Assembly (NCBI GenBank): GCA_025056455.1
Contig: JANWVY010000016.1
Coordinates: forward strand, 1-45,585
Length of the DNA stretch: 45,585 nucleotides
From: Bryobacteraceae bacterium
Lineage (GTDB): Bacteria > Acidobacteriota > Terriglobia > Bryobacterales > Bryobacteraceae
Direction: 5' to 3'
The notes beneath the pieces were generated by a model. It was not told the DNA's origin. It did no database searches and worked only from the letters and a program-made list of their open reading frames with translations. The position numbers were made by a program, and so were the translations under genes. Of the stretch, positions 1 through 8,975 are shown piece by piece. Each line of letters opens with the position of its first letter. Position 1 is the stretch's first letter.

Positions 1-126
1 CTCCGATCTTGCGCGCTCCTCCGATCTTGCGCGCTCCTCCGATCTTGGGCCCTCCCCCGATCTTGGGCCCTCCCCCGATCTTGGGCCCTCCCCCGATCTT
101 GGGCCCTGCTCCGAGCCTGGGCGCTG
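1..126. repeat. 18-bp tandem repeat, seven copies
   Basis: Seven contiguous units of 18 bp start at 1, 19, 37, 55, 73, 91 and 109. The shared core is CCGATCTTG. The first two units carry GCGCGCTC in the second half, the next four carry GGGCCCTC or GGGCCCTG, and the seventh is degenerate (CTCCGAGCCTGGGCGCTG). The array probably continues left of the window. Eighteen is a multiple of three, so each frame encodes a six-residue repeat: on the minus strand GPRSGE/ARSEER in one frame and GPKIGG in another. Units are contiguous, with no spacers. Confidence 0.93.
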
Positions 127-372
127 CCCCAAGGCTTGAAGCTCCGGCTGGGCGCTGGCGGCTGTCCGCCCTTTGGCCGGCGGTTGGAAGGCGAGGGAGT
201 GTTGAATCGTCTTGTCTTGAATTCCACCCAGTGAATCCGGCGCTTGGTTTGCTGCCGTGGACAACGGCGGAGCGAGAATCGAGGGCTCCGCTGGCTGCGA
301 GCGCCAGCCGGTTCCAAGCCACTCCCACAGCAAACGAATCTCCAATCGCTGCCTCCGCCCTCGCCAATCCAC
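1..372 (-). CDS. Partial unidentified protein with hexapeptide repeats (start inside the window, end outside)
   Basis: On the minus strand a GTG at 372 is preceded by GGAGGAGG at 389-382 with 9 nt spacing, 19 nt after the stop of the SDR gene. The frame stays open for 124 codons to the window edge. The predicted protein begins VDWRGRRQRLE, has a Pro/Gln/Ala-rich middle and ends in repeats of GPRSGE then ARSEER, encoded by the 18-bp array. No family is recognised. The frame is uncertain: the neighbouring minus frame (TTG at 367, repeat GPKIGG) and a plus-strand frame are also open, as is common in GC-rich DNA. I prefer this frame because of the ribosome-binding site and because the second codon position has the lowest GC. 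It could be a disordered, charged tail protein co-transcribed with the SDR gene. Confidence 0.35.
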   Translation of the reverse strand, partial: MDWRGRRQRLEIRLLWEWLGTGWRSQPAEPSILAPPLSTAANQAPDSLGGIQDKTIQHSLAFQPPAKGRTAASAQPELQALGQRPGSEQGPRSGEGPRSGEGPRSGEGPRSEERARSEERARSE

Positions 373-391
373 CTAGCGTTTCCTCCTCCAG

Positions 392-1111
392 TTACTTAGC
401 GGGCCTTGAAGGCCTCATTTCCACAAGGGACACCATAGTCCGTTCTGGCATGGTCAGCACCATCCGTACCACTTCGGCCACATCTTGCGGTTGAATCTTC
501 CAACTGGCCAAGCCGGCTGCGCCACTGAACTCCGTCGAGACCGAACCGGGCATCACCACGCAGACGCGGATTCCTTCGTGGCGATGGTCGAGCATCAGCG
601 CTTCGCTGAATCCGTTTAGGCCGAATTTTGACGCGTTGTAGGCGGCGCCCCCGGCAAAAGCGTTGCGGGCCGCCAGGCTGCTGATGTTCACCACGAACCC
701 ACCTCCGCGAGCGCGGAATCGAGGGATGGCCAGATGGCAGAAGTGAAACACACTGTTGAGGTTGGTGTCCAAGGTCCTGTGCCACTCGCCAGCCTCCAGA
801 TCAGCGACGCTGCCAAACCGACCCACCCCGGCATTGTTCACCAAAATGTCTAGGCTCCCTAATTTATCGTCAACAAAGGCGAAAAACTTTTGAATGGCCT
901 CAGGGCAAGAGACATCACAGGCCGCCCCGTAGATACAACCGCCGGTTTCGCCTCGCAGCTCGGAGACGGCCCGAGTGGTCCCCGCCTCGCTGCGCCCGCA
1001 AATGGCCACTTCGGCCCCTTCTTCGAGTAGCATTCTGGCGATCGCCCGGCCAATGCCCCGCGTGCCACCCGTAACGATTGCTTTTTTGCCAACAAGCTTC
1101 TGAATCGACAT
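392..1111 (-). CDS. Short-chain dehydrogenase/reductase (SDR), 3-oxoacyl-ACP reductase-like
   Basis: This is a 239-residue cytosolic NAD(P)-dependent oxidoreductase of the classical SDR family. The N-terminal Rossmann glycine motif TGGTRGIG is at residues 14-21, followed by the NNAG motif (VNNAGVGRFG), the catalytic Ser in NISSLAA and the catalytic YNASK pair. Length is typical. An Arg after the second beta strand (ICGRS) suggests NADP(H) preference. The ATG at 1111 places the Rossmann motif at the usual distance; the much longer upstream extension in the same frame is not needed. The substrate cannot be told from sequence; FabG-like, sugar or steroid reductases share this layout. It is divergent from the CcsA/HemX-like gene and probably co-transcribed with the partial gene at the window edge. 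Confidence 0.9.
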   Translation of the reverse strand: MSIQKLVGKKAIVTGGTRGIGRAIARMLLEEGAEVAICGRSEAGTTRAVSELRGETGGCIYGAACDVSCPEAIQKFFAFVDDKLGSLDILVNNAGVGRFGSVADLEAGEWHRTLDTNLNSVFHFCHLAIPRFRARGGGFVVNISSLAARNAFAGGAAYNASKFGLNGFSEALMLDHRHEGIRVCVVMPGSVSTEFSGAAGLASWKIQPQDVAEVVRMVLTMPERTMVSLVEMRPSRPAK

Positions 1112-1226
1112 GCTTTTAGCATGCCAGCAAGAAGGTTTTGGGCAACAGGATGGGCGGCGAGAAGGGCGGATGAAAAATGGCCCATCCGCTCGGCTTGAAA
1201 GCGCGTATGACAGAATGAAGGAAAGA

Positions 1227-2063
1227 ATGTCTTGCGCTCCCATGCAGGAATCCGGCGTGTTTTGGTTGCGGGTGGCCGCCGGGCTGTATGCGCTCGGATT
1301 GGGGCACGCTATCCTCACCCTGCTCAAGCGGCGTACCGTGTGGTTCCGACCGGCTCTGGCGGCGTTTGTTGTTGGCGTCATTCTTCATTTGGTTTCCTTG
1401 GTTGAGCTGGCGCGGGCTGGGGGCGAGCTCCCGCTGGCCAACTTTTATCAATCGATGTCGCTGTGCGCGTTTCTCATCGCCCTCGTTTTCCTCTTCGTCT
1501 GGTGGCGCTATCAGTTTGCGCCGTTGAGCATTTTTGTCTTTCCCCTTGTGTTTTTAATGACTTTGGTTGGCGCCACACAATTGCCAGTGGCCGGTTGGAC
1601 CTCTCCGCGCGTGCGCGAGGGCTGGTTGATGGTGCACGTCATCAGCGCGCTGTCCGGCTATACGGCTTTGCTTCTGACGGCCATGGCGAGCATCTTCTAT
1701 CTGGTGCGGGAGCGGCAGTTGAAGCGCAAACAGCCCGGCTCGTGGTTTGAACGCTTGCCTCCGCTTGGCACGCTTGATCAGATTGTCACCAAATCCCTCA
1801 CACTCGGTTTTGTTTTTATCACGGCGGGTGTTGTGGCCGGTTTGACTTGGGCCTTCGTGGAATCGGGAACACGCTGGGTTCGGGACGTCCGCATCCATGT
1901 GGCGCTGATCACTTGGGCGCTGTGTTTGGTCACCGTGTTCTTGCGCAATGCGGCAGGCTGGCGGGGCCGCAGAGCAGCTCTGCTTTCCATTGGCTTGGTG
2001 GGCTGTGCAGCGTTGACTTGGGTCACTCACATCGGCTTGCGCGGTCTTTTGCTGGAGCGATGA
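1227..2063 (+). CDS. CcsA/HemX-type cytochrome c assembly membrane protein
   Basis: A polytopic inner-membrane protein of about 278 residues with roughly eight hydrophobic segments. It belongs to the cytochrome C assembly (CcsA/ResC/HemX) family: the stretch WLMVHVISALSGYTALLL carries the His in the usual membrane position, and a second conserved-type His is in RDVRIHVALITW and another in WVTHIGLRG. Proteins of this type act in haem handling or, when next to hemA, as HemX, which influences glutamyl-tRNA reductase abundance in Bacillus. The start is uncertain: ATG codons at 1215, 1227 and 1242 are possible. I chose 1227 because GAAGGAA precedes it by about 5 nt. Its stop overlaps the hemA start (ATGA, 2060-2063), so translational coupling is likely. 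This linkage supports the HemX reading over a dedicated cytochrome maturation role. Confidence 0.82.
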   Translation: MSCAPMQESGVFWLRVAAGLYALGLGHAILTLLKRRTVWFRPALAAFVVGVILHLVSLVELARAGGELPLANFYQSMSLCAFLIALVFLFVWWRYQFAPLSIFVFPLVFLMTLVGATQLPVAGWTSPRVREGWLMVHVISALSGYTALLLTAMASIFYLVRERQLKRKQPGSWFERLPPLGTLDQIVTKSLTLGFVFITAGVVAGLTWAFVESGTRWVRDVRIHVALITWALCLVTVFLRNAAGWRGRRAALLSIGLVGCAALTWVTHIGLRGLLLER

Positions 2064-3343
2064 CGCTGCACATCACAGGCCTTAACCACCGCACGGCCCC
2101 GGTTGAGGTCAGGGAACGGCTGGCTTTCCCTGCACCAAGCCTGAGCGAAGCCCTGCGGCAGCTGATTTCCCTCGAAGGCGTTCAGGAGGGAATCATTCTC
2201 AGCACTTGCAACCGCGTTGAAGTGGCCGCCGTCTTGCAGCGTAACGACGGAGCACAACTGATGGCGTCCTTCTTGGAATCTAACCGCCAGGTTGCTGGCT
2301 CGCAGTTCCGTGCGCATCTCTACCACTACGAGGGAACAGAAGCCATCCGCCACCTCTTCCGCGTCGCTTCCAGCCTGGATTCCATGGTGGTGGGTGAACC
2401 GCAGATTCTTGGGCAGTTGAAGGAGGCCTATGCACAGGCGAAGGCGGCAGGAACGCTGGGCGGATTCCTAGAACCCTTGCTAAGCCGCGCCTTCAATGTC
2501 GCGAAGCGGGTGCGCACGGAAACAGGCATCGGCCAGAGCGCGGTTTCCGTCAGTTATGCCGCCGTTGAACTGGCGCGTGAAATCTTCGGCTCGCTTCGCG
2601 GGCACGCCGTTTTGTTGATTGGCGCTGGGAAAATGTCGGAGCTTGCGGCGCGCCACCTCCAGCGCGCCGGGGCTAGCAAAATTCTTGTTGCCAACCGCAC
2701 GCTGGCGCGGGCCCAAGAGATGGCGGCGCTTTTTTCTGGCAGCGTCGTTCCCTATGACAAGGTCCAGAGCGCCATGCACACTGCCGACATTGTGATTACC
2801 TCAAGCGGCGCTCCGCATTACATTCTGACCCGCGATTCCGTCCAGCGCGTCATGGCCCAACGCCGGGGCAAGCCCATTTTTCTGATCGACATCGCCGTGC
2901 CGCGCAATATCGAGCCGGCCGTGAATGAGTTGGATAACGTCTTTCTATATGACATGGATGATTTGGGCCGCTTGGTGGAACGAAACCGGCTGGCCCGCAG
3001 CGAGGAGGCAGCGCAGGCCGAAAAGATCATCGAAGAAGAAGTGGCCCGGACGGTGGCGCGACTACGCGAGCGCGAGGTGACACCGGTCATCGTCCGCTTG
3101 CAGGAGCAGCTTGAGCAAATGCGGTGCGCCGAGCTTGAGCGGGTGCGCTCGAAGCTGGGAGACATGACGCCTCAGCAGCAAGAAGCCATCGAGGCTCTCA
3201 CCAAATCTTTGCTGGCGAAGATCGCCCACGGGCCGATCACCGAGCTTCGCCGCCAGGCCTCCCAGGGCGAGCTGCACTCAACGGCAGAACTCATCCGCCG
3301 CATGTTCCGTTTGCCAGCCCAAGACCTCGAGACTCACGGCTAG
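2060..3343 (+). CDS. hemA: Glutamyl-tRNA reductase
   Basis: HemA reduces glutamyl-tRNA(Glu) to glutamate-1-semialdehyde with NADPH, the first committed step of C5 tetrapyrrole synthesis. The 427-residue length is normal for the family. The N-terminal catalytic domain has the motif STCNRVEV with the nucleophile Cys at residue 50, and VVGEPQILGQLKEAY follows. The NADPH-binding domain shows LIGAGKMSELAARHL, and the C-terminal part (residues about 310-420) is a charged helical dimerisation domain. The start is the ATG inside the ATGA overlap with the upstream membrane protein. The next gene on this strand is not hemC: hemA ends head-on with holB, the two stop codons overlapping at 3340-3343. The hem genes are therefore not clustered here beyond this pair. 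Confidence 0.96.
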   Translation: MTLHITGLNHRTAPVEVRERLAFPAPSLSEALRQLISLEGVQEGIILSTCNRVEVAAVLQRNDGAQLMASFLESNRQVAGSQFRAHLYHYEGTEAIRHLFRVASSLDSMVVGEPQILGQLKEAYAQAKAAGTLGGFLEPLLSRAFNVAKRVRTETGIGQSAVSVSYAAVELAREIFGSLRGHAVLLIGAGKMSELAARHLQRAGASKILVANRTLARAQEMAALFSGSVVPYDKVQSAMHTADIVITSSGAPHYILTRDSVQRVMAQRRGKPIFLIDIAVPRNIEPAVNELDNVFLYDMDDLGRLVERNRLARSEEAAQAEKIIEEEVARTVARLREREVTPVIVRLQEQLEQMRCAELERVRSKLGDMTPQQQEAIEALTKSLLAKIAHGPITELRRQASQGELHSTAELIRRMFRLPAQDLETHG

Positions 3344-4380
3344 GCTTCCCCTGCTTGCGCGCGCAATTCCACTGCAAAGGAATCAAGCGCTGCTCCCTTT
3401 TGAATATTCCGCCGGGCGAACTCCGCCATCTCATCCACTCTCCGGACGGCCGCCAGCAGCCATTCTCGAGAAACGGCAGCCGCCAGGCGCTCAAGTTCGG
3501 CTTGCAGATCCGGGTTGCGCACTGCCCGCCGTCCTTCTTTGACCAGGAGCACATCCTCGAGCAGAGCATAAAGGATTTTCAAGTAGGGTTCGAGTTTTTC
3601 GCTCTTGGACTCGGCAACCGCCTCCGCATGTTTCACCCAAGAAGCGAAACGGGCCTGCCCGCTTGCGACTTTCAACAGAGAGAGCATGCGCTTGCGCTGC
3701 AACTCCCATTGCTCCACATCCAGCGTAACGGCAAGGCCCGGGGAGCCACCGGCAAAGGCGAGGCGGCGGTCCGTTTCGCTCCATCCGCGAGAGCGAGCAA
3801 AGGCGAGCATCTGTTCGGGGGAAAGCGGCGAAAGCAAAAAAATCACCGCGCGGGAACGGATGGTGGGCAAAAGATCGTAAGCGTTTTGTGCGGTTGCTAG
3901 AAGGACCAGATGAGATGGAGGCTCTTCGAGGATTTTGAGCAAGGAGTTGGCGGCCTGGTCATTGGCACGGTCTAGCTGGTCGATGAGAAAGACGCGGTAT
4001 GAGCCTTTCCGCGGAGCAAACTGCGCGCGCTCTCGGAGCAGCCGCATCTGCTGGATGGAGATCTGCCGCAGCGGACCATCGGGACAGAAGGTAACAAAAT
4101 CGGGGTGGGTGGCGAAAAACAAAGGCTCATCCGCTCGCCGTTCCGAAGACCACTTTTCGCGTTCGGCTAAAATCTCCAAATTGGGGCGGAGACTCAAGTC
4201 GTCGGTCTCGATCTTTTCCGCATCGCCGAGCAAAGCAGCCGCAAAACGGCGCGCCAGAGTCGCTTTGCCAACGCCCTCCGGACCCGCAAGCAGCATGGTC
4301 TGCGGGATGCGATCCTGCTCGACCATCCGCGCAAGGGCCCGCGCCACGGCCGCATTTCCGAAAAAGTTGGGGAAACTCAC
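3340..4380 (-). CDS. holB: DNA polymerase III delta' subunit
   Basis: A 346-residue clamp-loader subunit of the DnaX/HolB AAA+ family, acting in the cytosol in the replicative polymerase. The N-terminal FGNAAVARAL and IPQTMLLAGPEGVGKATLARRF carry the P-loop, in which the residue after Lys is Ala (GKAT) rather than Thr/Ser. This agrees with delta' being a non-hydrolysing member. Further motifs are FLIDQLDRAN, ANSLLKILEEPP and the arginine-finger region TIRSRAVIF. The four zinc-binding Cys of E. coli delta' are absent: the segment after the P-loop contains no Cys. The start ATG at 4380 overlaps the stop of the upstream histidine kinase gene by 4 nt, so the two are probably one transcript. Confidence 0.9.
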   Translation of the reverse strand: MSFPNFFGNAAVARALARMVEQDRIPQTMLLAGPEGVGKATLARRFAAALLGDAEKIETDDLSLRPNLEILAEREKWSSERRADEPLFFATHPDFVTFCPDGPLRQISIQQMRLLRERAQFAPRKGSYRVFLIDQLDRANDQAANSLLKILEEPPSHLVLLATAQNAYDLLPTIRSRAVIFLLSPLSPEQMLAFARSRGWSETDRRLAFAGGSPGLAVTLDVEQWELQRKRMLSLLKVASGQARFASWVKHAEAVAESKSEKLEPYLKILYALLEDVLLVKEGRRAVRNPDLQAELERLAAAVSREWLLAAVRRVDEMAEFARRNIQKGAALDSFAVELRAQAGEA

Positions 4381-5507
4381 GGCGCAAGGACCTTGGAAAG
4401 GATTTCTGAGAGCTGCTGTACGCGATAGGGCTTTTGCAGGAAGGCCTTGGCCCCCTGTCCGATGAGCGTCTCCACCGAGGAATCGAGCGAGTAGCCACTG
4501 GTGAGAATCACGCGCGCCTGGGGATCAATCTCGCGCAAGGCTTCAAAACAAGCCTTCCCGCCCAGGCCCGGCATGACTAAGTCCAGAATGATGGCATCGA
4601 TGTCCTGGCGGCGCCGCCGGAAATACTCAACGGCCTCGCTCGGGTTTTCCAAACAAATGGCATGGTAGCCCAAGCCTTTTAGCATCCGAGCCGCCACTTG
4701 CCGGACTACCTCCTCATCGTCAATCACTAGGACTGCGCCCTTTCCCCGGGATGCTGGTTTGGACTCTCCCGCCCGGGGGGCTGAGTCTGCGGGATGGGCC
4801 AGGGGGAGGAAAATGTGAAAGCGCGTGCCGGGCGGATGGTCACAGTCAAACTCGAGCTGCCCTCCGTGCGATTTCACAATGCGCTGGACGACGGTGAGCC
4901 CCATGCCAGTACCCTGCTGGGCTCCCTTGGTGGTGAAAAACGGTTCGAAGATGCGATCCCGGATAGCCTTCGGAATGCCGACCCCAGTATCAATCACCGA
5001 AGCTTGAACACGGGAGTCCATGAGCGCAGTTTGCAAAGTCAGAATTCCCCCCTCAGGCATGGCGTCGCGCGCGTTCAGCGCGAGGTTCAGGAAAACTTGA
5101 AACAGTTGACCGGGATCGCCCATCACCCAAGCGTCAGAGGCGTCAAAAACGGTCTCAATGCGAATGCTTTTATCGATGGTGTGGCGTAACAGTTCCACCA
5201 CTTCGAGCAGCACCTGGTGAAGGTCAACACGCACGCGCTTGGGTTCCCCTTTGCGGGCGAATCCCAGCAGCTGACCGGTGAGTTGCGAGGCGCGTTCGGC
5301 GGCTTTTTCGATGACATCAACGGCCTCAAGCACATGCGGTGGTGTCGCCGGGTCCTCTTTGAGCAGACTCGCGTAGCCAAGAATCGCCGTAAGGAGGTTG
5401 TTGAAATCGTGGGCCACGCCGCCGGCCAGCGAGCCAATGGCAAGCAGGCGTTGCTGCTGGGCGAGCTGGGCTTCGAGCTCTTCGACGCGCCGGCGCAGAT
5501 CCGACAT
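4377..5507 (-). CDS. Cytosolic hybrid histidine kinase with C-terminal receiver domain
   Basis: A soluble two-component protein of 376 residues with no membrane segment and no recognisable sensor domain. A short coiled coil (residues 3-25, VEELEAQLAQQQ) leads into the phosphoacceptor helix GGVAHDFNNLLTAILGY with His33, then the ATPase domain with N box (LNLALNARDAM), G1 (IDTGVGIP) and G2 (GTGMGLTVV). A Pro/Ala linker leads to a receiver domain (VLVIDDEEVVRQVAARML, phosphoacceptor Asp in IILDLVMPG, conserved Lys in AFLQKPY). The ATG at 5507 is preceded by GAGG; a TTG at 5546, just after the clpC stop, would add 13 residues. It lies between clpC and holB in a dense block, so expression with clpC is likely. 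Its signal and any output partner are unknown. Confidence 0.88.
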   Translation of the reverse strand: MSDLRRRVEELEAQLAQQQRLLAIGSLAGGVAHDFNNLLTAILGYASLLKEDPATPPHVLEAVDVIEKAAERASQLTGQLLGFARKGEPKRVRVDLHQVLLEVVELLRHTIDKSIRIETVFDASDAWVMGDPGQLFQVFLNLALNARDAMPEGGILTLQTALMDSRVQASVIDTGVGIPKAIRDRIFEPFFTTKGAQQGTGMGLTVVQRIVKSHGGQLEFDCDHPPGTRFHIFLPLAHPADSAPRAGESKPASRGKGAVLVIDDEEVVRQVAARMLKGLGYHAICLENPSEAVEYFRRRRQDIDAIILDLVMPGLGGKACFEALREIDPQARVILTSGYSLDSSVETLIGQGAKAFLQKPYRVQQLSEILSKVLAP

Positions 5508-5553
5508 GAGCTTGGCCTCGGCTAGGGCGATCTCGCCCCCCGGCAAGGCGCGC

Positions 5554-8019
5554 CTAGAAGAGATACAGAGGCATCCCGGGCTCCGGCGCCGATTCTGGAA
5601 CTGTCACCGCAGCTTCCTTGATCTGGCGCATAAACAACCCGGTGTCGGTGAGGTAAACCTCCAGGTCGGCCGGGCGCGGCAGCGACCCCTGGATCAAAGC
5701 CTCCGACAGAGGATCCTCGATGTACTTCTGCAAGGCGCGGCGCAGCGGCCGGGCGCCATAGCTGCGGTCGGCACATGTCTTTTCGAGAATGTACTTGGAG
5801 GCATCTGGCGCCAGGCGGATGGAAAGCTGTTTGGGCGCGAGGTTGGCGTTGAGCTGGCGCACCAAAAGGTCGATGATCTGCAAGAGATCGTCATCCGTCA
5901 ACGAGGTGAACAAAATCACCTCGTCCAAGCGGTTGAGAAATTCAGGATTGAACGCGCGTTTGACCTCACCAAGCACCTGATCTTCGATCTTCGGGGCAAT
6001 GCCAGAGGTTTGCGGGGCGGCAAATCCCATCTGCGCTTTCTTGTCGAGGAAGCGCGCCCCGAGATTCGAGGTCATGATGATGATCGTGTTCTTGAAGTCC
6101 ACGGTGTTGCCGAGGCCGTCGGTGAGCTGTCCGTCCTCGAAGACCTGCAACAAGATGTTGTAAATGTCCGGATGAGCCTTCTCGATCTCATCGAGCAAGA
6201 TCACCGAGTAGGGGGAGCGTTTCACGCGCTCGGTCAGCTGGCCGCCCTCCTCATAGCCCACATAGCCAGGAGGCGAACCAATCAACTTAGAGACCGAGTG
6301 CTTCTCCATGTACTCGGACATGTCGAAGCGAATCAGGGATTTTTCGCTGCCGAAGAGAAACTCCGCCAAGGCTCGCGCCACTTCTGTCTTGCCCACTCCG
6401 GTTGGGCCGAGGAAGAGGAAACAGCCGGCAGGGCGCTTGGGAGACTTCAGCCCGGCCCGGGAGCGGCGGATGGCTCGAGCAAGCGCGCTAATGGCTTTGT
6501 CCTGGCTCACTACGCGACGGTGAAGCTCCTGTTCGATGCGCAGCAGCTTGGTTACTTCCTCCTCGCGGATGGCGGTCATCGGAACGCCAGTCCAGCGCGC
6601 GACCACGTCTTCAATGTCATCTTTGGTGACAATGCCCGTGGAGGTATCGTCGAGGTTGTACTTCTCGCGCAACTGCCGCAGATTCTCCCGCTCGCGCCGC
6701 TCCTCGTCGGAGTAGAAACGGGCTTTCTCAAACTCGTGGTTGGCGATTGCGGTCTCCATGCGGTGCACGATGAACTTAATGCGTTTCTGCACTTCGCTCA
6801 CTTCGGGCGGCACGGTAGTTTGCCGCAGTTTGATGCGGGCGCCCGCTTCGTCAATCAAGTCAATCGCTTTGTCGGGCAAGAAACGGTCGGGGATGAAACG
6901 GCTCGAAGTGTAGACAGCAGCCTCGATGGCTTCGTCGGTGTAGGCCACGGCGTGGAACTTCTCGTAGCGTTCCTTAATGCCGAAGAGAATCTTGATCGCG
7001 TCGGCCTCGTTGGGAGGAGGCACCTTCACCGCTTGAAAGCGCCGCTCGAGAGAACGGTCCTTTTCAATCGATTTGCGAAACTCCGCCGGCGTGGTCGCCC
7101 CAATGCACTGGATTTCCCCGCGCGAAAGCGCTGGCTTCAGGATATTGGCCGCATCCAGGGATCCTTCCGCAGAACCTGCGCCAACAAGCGTGTGCAACTC
7201 GTCGATGAAGATGATGGCGTTCTGATTTTCCATCAACTCCTTCATGATCGTTTTCAGACGCTCTTCAAACTGGCCGCGATATTTCGTGCCGGCCACAATC
7301 AGCGACAGATCGAGGGCGAGGATGCGCTTGTCAGCGAGGAAGCTAGGCACATCCCCATCGGCGATCCGCTGGGCAAGCCCCTCCACGATTGCTGTTTTGC
7401 CCACGCCGGGCTCGCCAATTAACACAGGGTTGTTCTTGGTGCGGCGGCAGAGAATTTGCACCACACGCTCGACTTCATAGTCGCGTCCAATGAGCGGATC
7501 GAGAGCGCCATCCAGAGCCGCCTGCGTGAGGTCGCGGCTGAACTCCGAGAGCAAGGAACTTTCCTTGGGCCGGTTGGAAGACATCTTCTCCGATGAGGAG
7601 CGCGCAATTTCCTCCCGGACTTGGGCCAGCCTCAAGCCTCGCTCATGCAGAATTTCCGCAGCCAGACACTTTTCTTCGCGCAGCAGACCAAGCAGCAGAT
7701 GTTCGGTGCCAATGTGCTTGTGGTTGAGACGCTCGGCCTCCTCAGCGCCGAAGGCGAGGACGCGCTTGCACTCATGGCTCAGCGGAAGGTCGACCGAGGT
7801 GGACACCTTTTCGCGGATGGTGGTGTGGGCCTCGATCTGCTTCCGAATGGACTCAATGGCGGCATGCGACCGCAGAAAGCGGTTCGCCAAAGCCTTATCC
7901 TCCCGCAACAGGCCAAGCAGCAAGTGTTCCGTTTCAATGTACGGACTACCAAACTGGCTGGCTTCGTAGCGCGCGAAGAAGATTACTCTGCGGGCCTTTT
8001 CTGTATAACGCTCAAACAT
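5554..8019 (-). CDS. clpC: ATP-dependent Clp protease ATPase subunit ClpC
   Basis: An 821-residue Hsp100 unfoldase that feeds substrates to ClpP. It has a two-repeat N domain ([19 protein letters not shown]; the second repeat contains [14 protein letters not shown]), a first AAA+ module with Walker A GEPGVGKT at about 202-209 and Walker [15 protein letters not shown], and a middle coiled-coil/UVR-like segment ([18 protein letters not shown]) that marks ClpC rather than ClpA or ClpB. The second AAA+ module has [16 protein letters not shown] and [15 protein letters not shown] ClpP-docking type tripeptide is seen as MGF in [10 protein letters not shown]. The ATG at 8019 lies inside the end of the ABC ATPase gene (8-nt overlap), implying coupled translation. 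No mcsA, mcsB, ctsR or clpP is nearby. Confidence 0.96.
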   Translation of the reverse strand: MFERYTEKARRVIFFARYEASQFGSPYIETEHLLLGLLREDKALANRFLRSHAAIESIRKQIEAHTTIREKVSTSVDLPLSHECKRVLAFGAEEAERLNHKHIGTEHLLLGLLREEKCLAAEILHERGLRLAQVREEIARSSSEKMSSNRPKESSLLSEFSRDLTQAALDGALDPLIGRDYEVERVVQILCRRTKNNPVLIGEPGVGKTAIVEGLAQRIADGDVPSFLADKRILALDLSLIVAGTKYRGQFEERLKTIMKELMENQNAIIFIDELHTLVGAGSAEGSLDAANILKPALSRGEIQCIGATTPAEFRKSIEKDRSLERRFQAVKVPPPNEADAIKILFGIKERYEKFHAVAYTDEAIEAAVYTSSRFIPDRFLPDKAIDLIDEAGARIKLRQTTVPPEVSEVQKRIKFIVHRMETAIANHEFEKARFYSDEERRERENLRQLREKYNLDDTSTGIVTKDDIEDVVARWTGVPMTAIREEEVTKLLRIEQELHRRVVSQDKAISALARAIRRSRAGLKSPKRPAGCFLFLGPTGVGKTEVARALAEFLFGSEKSLIRFDMSEYMEKHSVSKLIGSPPGYVGYEEGGQLTERVKRSPYSVILLDEIEKAHPDIYNILLQVFEDGQLTDGLGNTVDFKNTIIIMTSNLGARFLDKKAQMGFAAPQTSGIAPKIEDQVLGEVKRAFNPEFLNRLDEVILFTSLTDDDLLQIIDLLVRQLNANLAPKQLSIRLAPDASKYILEKTCADRSYGARPLRRALQKYIEDPLSEALIQGSLPRPADLEVYLTDTGLFMRQIKEAAVTVPESAPEPGMPLYLF

Positions 8020-8758
8020 AATTCGAACCGTCTGTCCCTTGTCGAGGAGTCCACTCCGGGAGCGGCGGAGAGCTAGTCCCCAGTCGCCCCTTATCCAATA
8101 TCAGAACACGATCGCACCGCCTGGCGAAAGCCGGGTTGTGCGTCACGATGATCGAGGTAAACCGGTGCTCGCCATGCAACCGTTCGAGCAGGCCCAGGAT
8201 CGCCTCGCCGGTCTTGTAATCGAGATTGCCAGTGGGCTCGTCAGCCAGCAAGAGCCGGGGGCGGGTCACCAGGGCGCGGGCAAGCGCCACCCGCTGCTGC
8301 TCGCCTCCGGAAAGCTCTCCCGTGCGGTGTCGCCACCGAGCCTCGAGACCGACCTCCGCCAACTTTACAAACGCCCGTTGCGCTGCCTGGCGGCTATCCA
8401 CGCCACGAATCAGCAAAGGCATCATCACATTCTCTAAGGCTGAGAATTCAGGTAGCAGCGCATGGCTCTGCCAGACAAAGCCGATGTCGCGATTGCGGAG
8501 GGCGCTCAACTCCCCGTCGCTTAACTTGGAGTATCTTTTGTCCCCAAAGATGACGTCGCCTTCACTGGGACGGTCGAGCCCGCCAAGTAAATGCAGCAAA
8601 GAAGACTTCCCTGCCCCCGACTCGCCCAGAATGGCCAGCCGTTCGCCCTCCGCCACGGAAAGATTTAAGCCCTCGAACACAGTAATGCGAGTCTGGCCGG
8701 ATTGGTACGTCTTGGCCAGATTTTCCGTACGGATTGCGATCGCCTCCGTGGCGTCCAT
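8012..8758 (-). CDS. ABC transporter ATP-binding protein, LolD/MacB type
   Basis: A 248-residue ATPase of the family that pairs with FtsX-type permeases (LolD, MacB, FtsE). It has Walker A GESGAGKSS, Q-loop FVWQSHALLPEFSALENV, signature LSGGEQQRVALARAL, Walker B LLLADEPTGNLD and H-loop VTHNPAFA. The start at 8758 (MDATEAIAIR) puts the first beta strand in the normal place; the frame stays open about 120 codons upstream but that part is not conserved-looking. No FtsX-type permease is adjacent: downstream is clpC, upstream a DinB-like gene. The cognate permease (LolC/E-like) must therefore be elsewhere, or this ATPase serves one of the permeases in the 18-27 kb cluster. Specificity for lipoprotein release is likely but not proven. 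Confidence 0.88.
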   Translation of the reverse strand: MDATEAIAIRTENLAKTYQSGQTRITVFEGLNLSVAEGERLAILGESGAGKSSLLHLLGGLDRPSEGDVIFGDKRYSKLSDGELSALRNRDIGFVWQSHALLPEFSALENVMMPLLIRGVDSRQAAQRAFVKLAEVGLEARWRHRTGELSGGEQQRVALARALVTRPRLLLADEPTGNLDYKTGEAILGLLERLHGEHRFTSIIVTHNPAFARRCDRVLILDKGRLGTSSPPLPEWTPRQGTDGSNYV

Positions 8759-8975
8759 TTCTTTTTCTTTCAGGCTAGCACGGTGGCAGCGCCCGAACCG
8801 GGGCGGCGCGAGGACTGGCTGTGGCGTTCCGGTCAACCGTTCCAACCAAACCAGGAATCGATTTGGCCGGAGCTTCAAGCCCAGGCCCTGCTGGCCGGCA
8901 AGCCTCAGCCGTGGCACAAGACCCGTTGCACGCAAGCGGCGGCGCTGTTTTCGGGCTCGACACGAAGGCTCAAAT

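Noticed and set aside
1-126. Short repeats as a CRISPR array
   Set aside because: Units are contiguous without spacers and 18 bp long; no cas genes are present.
9-494. Plus-strand open frame with PPILG repeats
   Set aside because: It starts in the tandem repeat, has no ribosome-binding site and its second half is antisense to the SDR gene. The repeat keeps all frames open.
5398-7422. 674-residue plus-strand open frame
   Set aside because: It is antisense to the well-supported clpC and kinase genes and has no family motif; the high GC third position of clpC explains the absence of stops.
8759-8975. Extra gene between the DinB-like and ABC ATPase genes
   Set aside because: Open frames here are extensions of neighbours without start sites or motifs.
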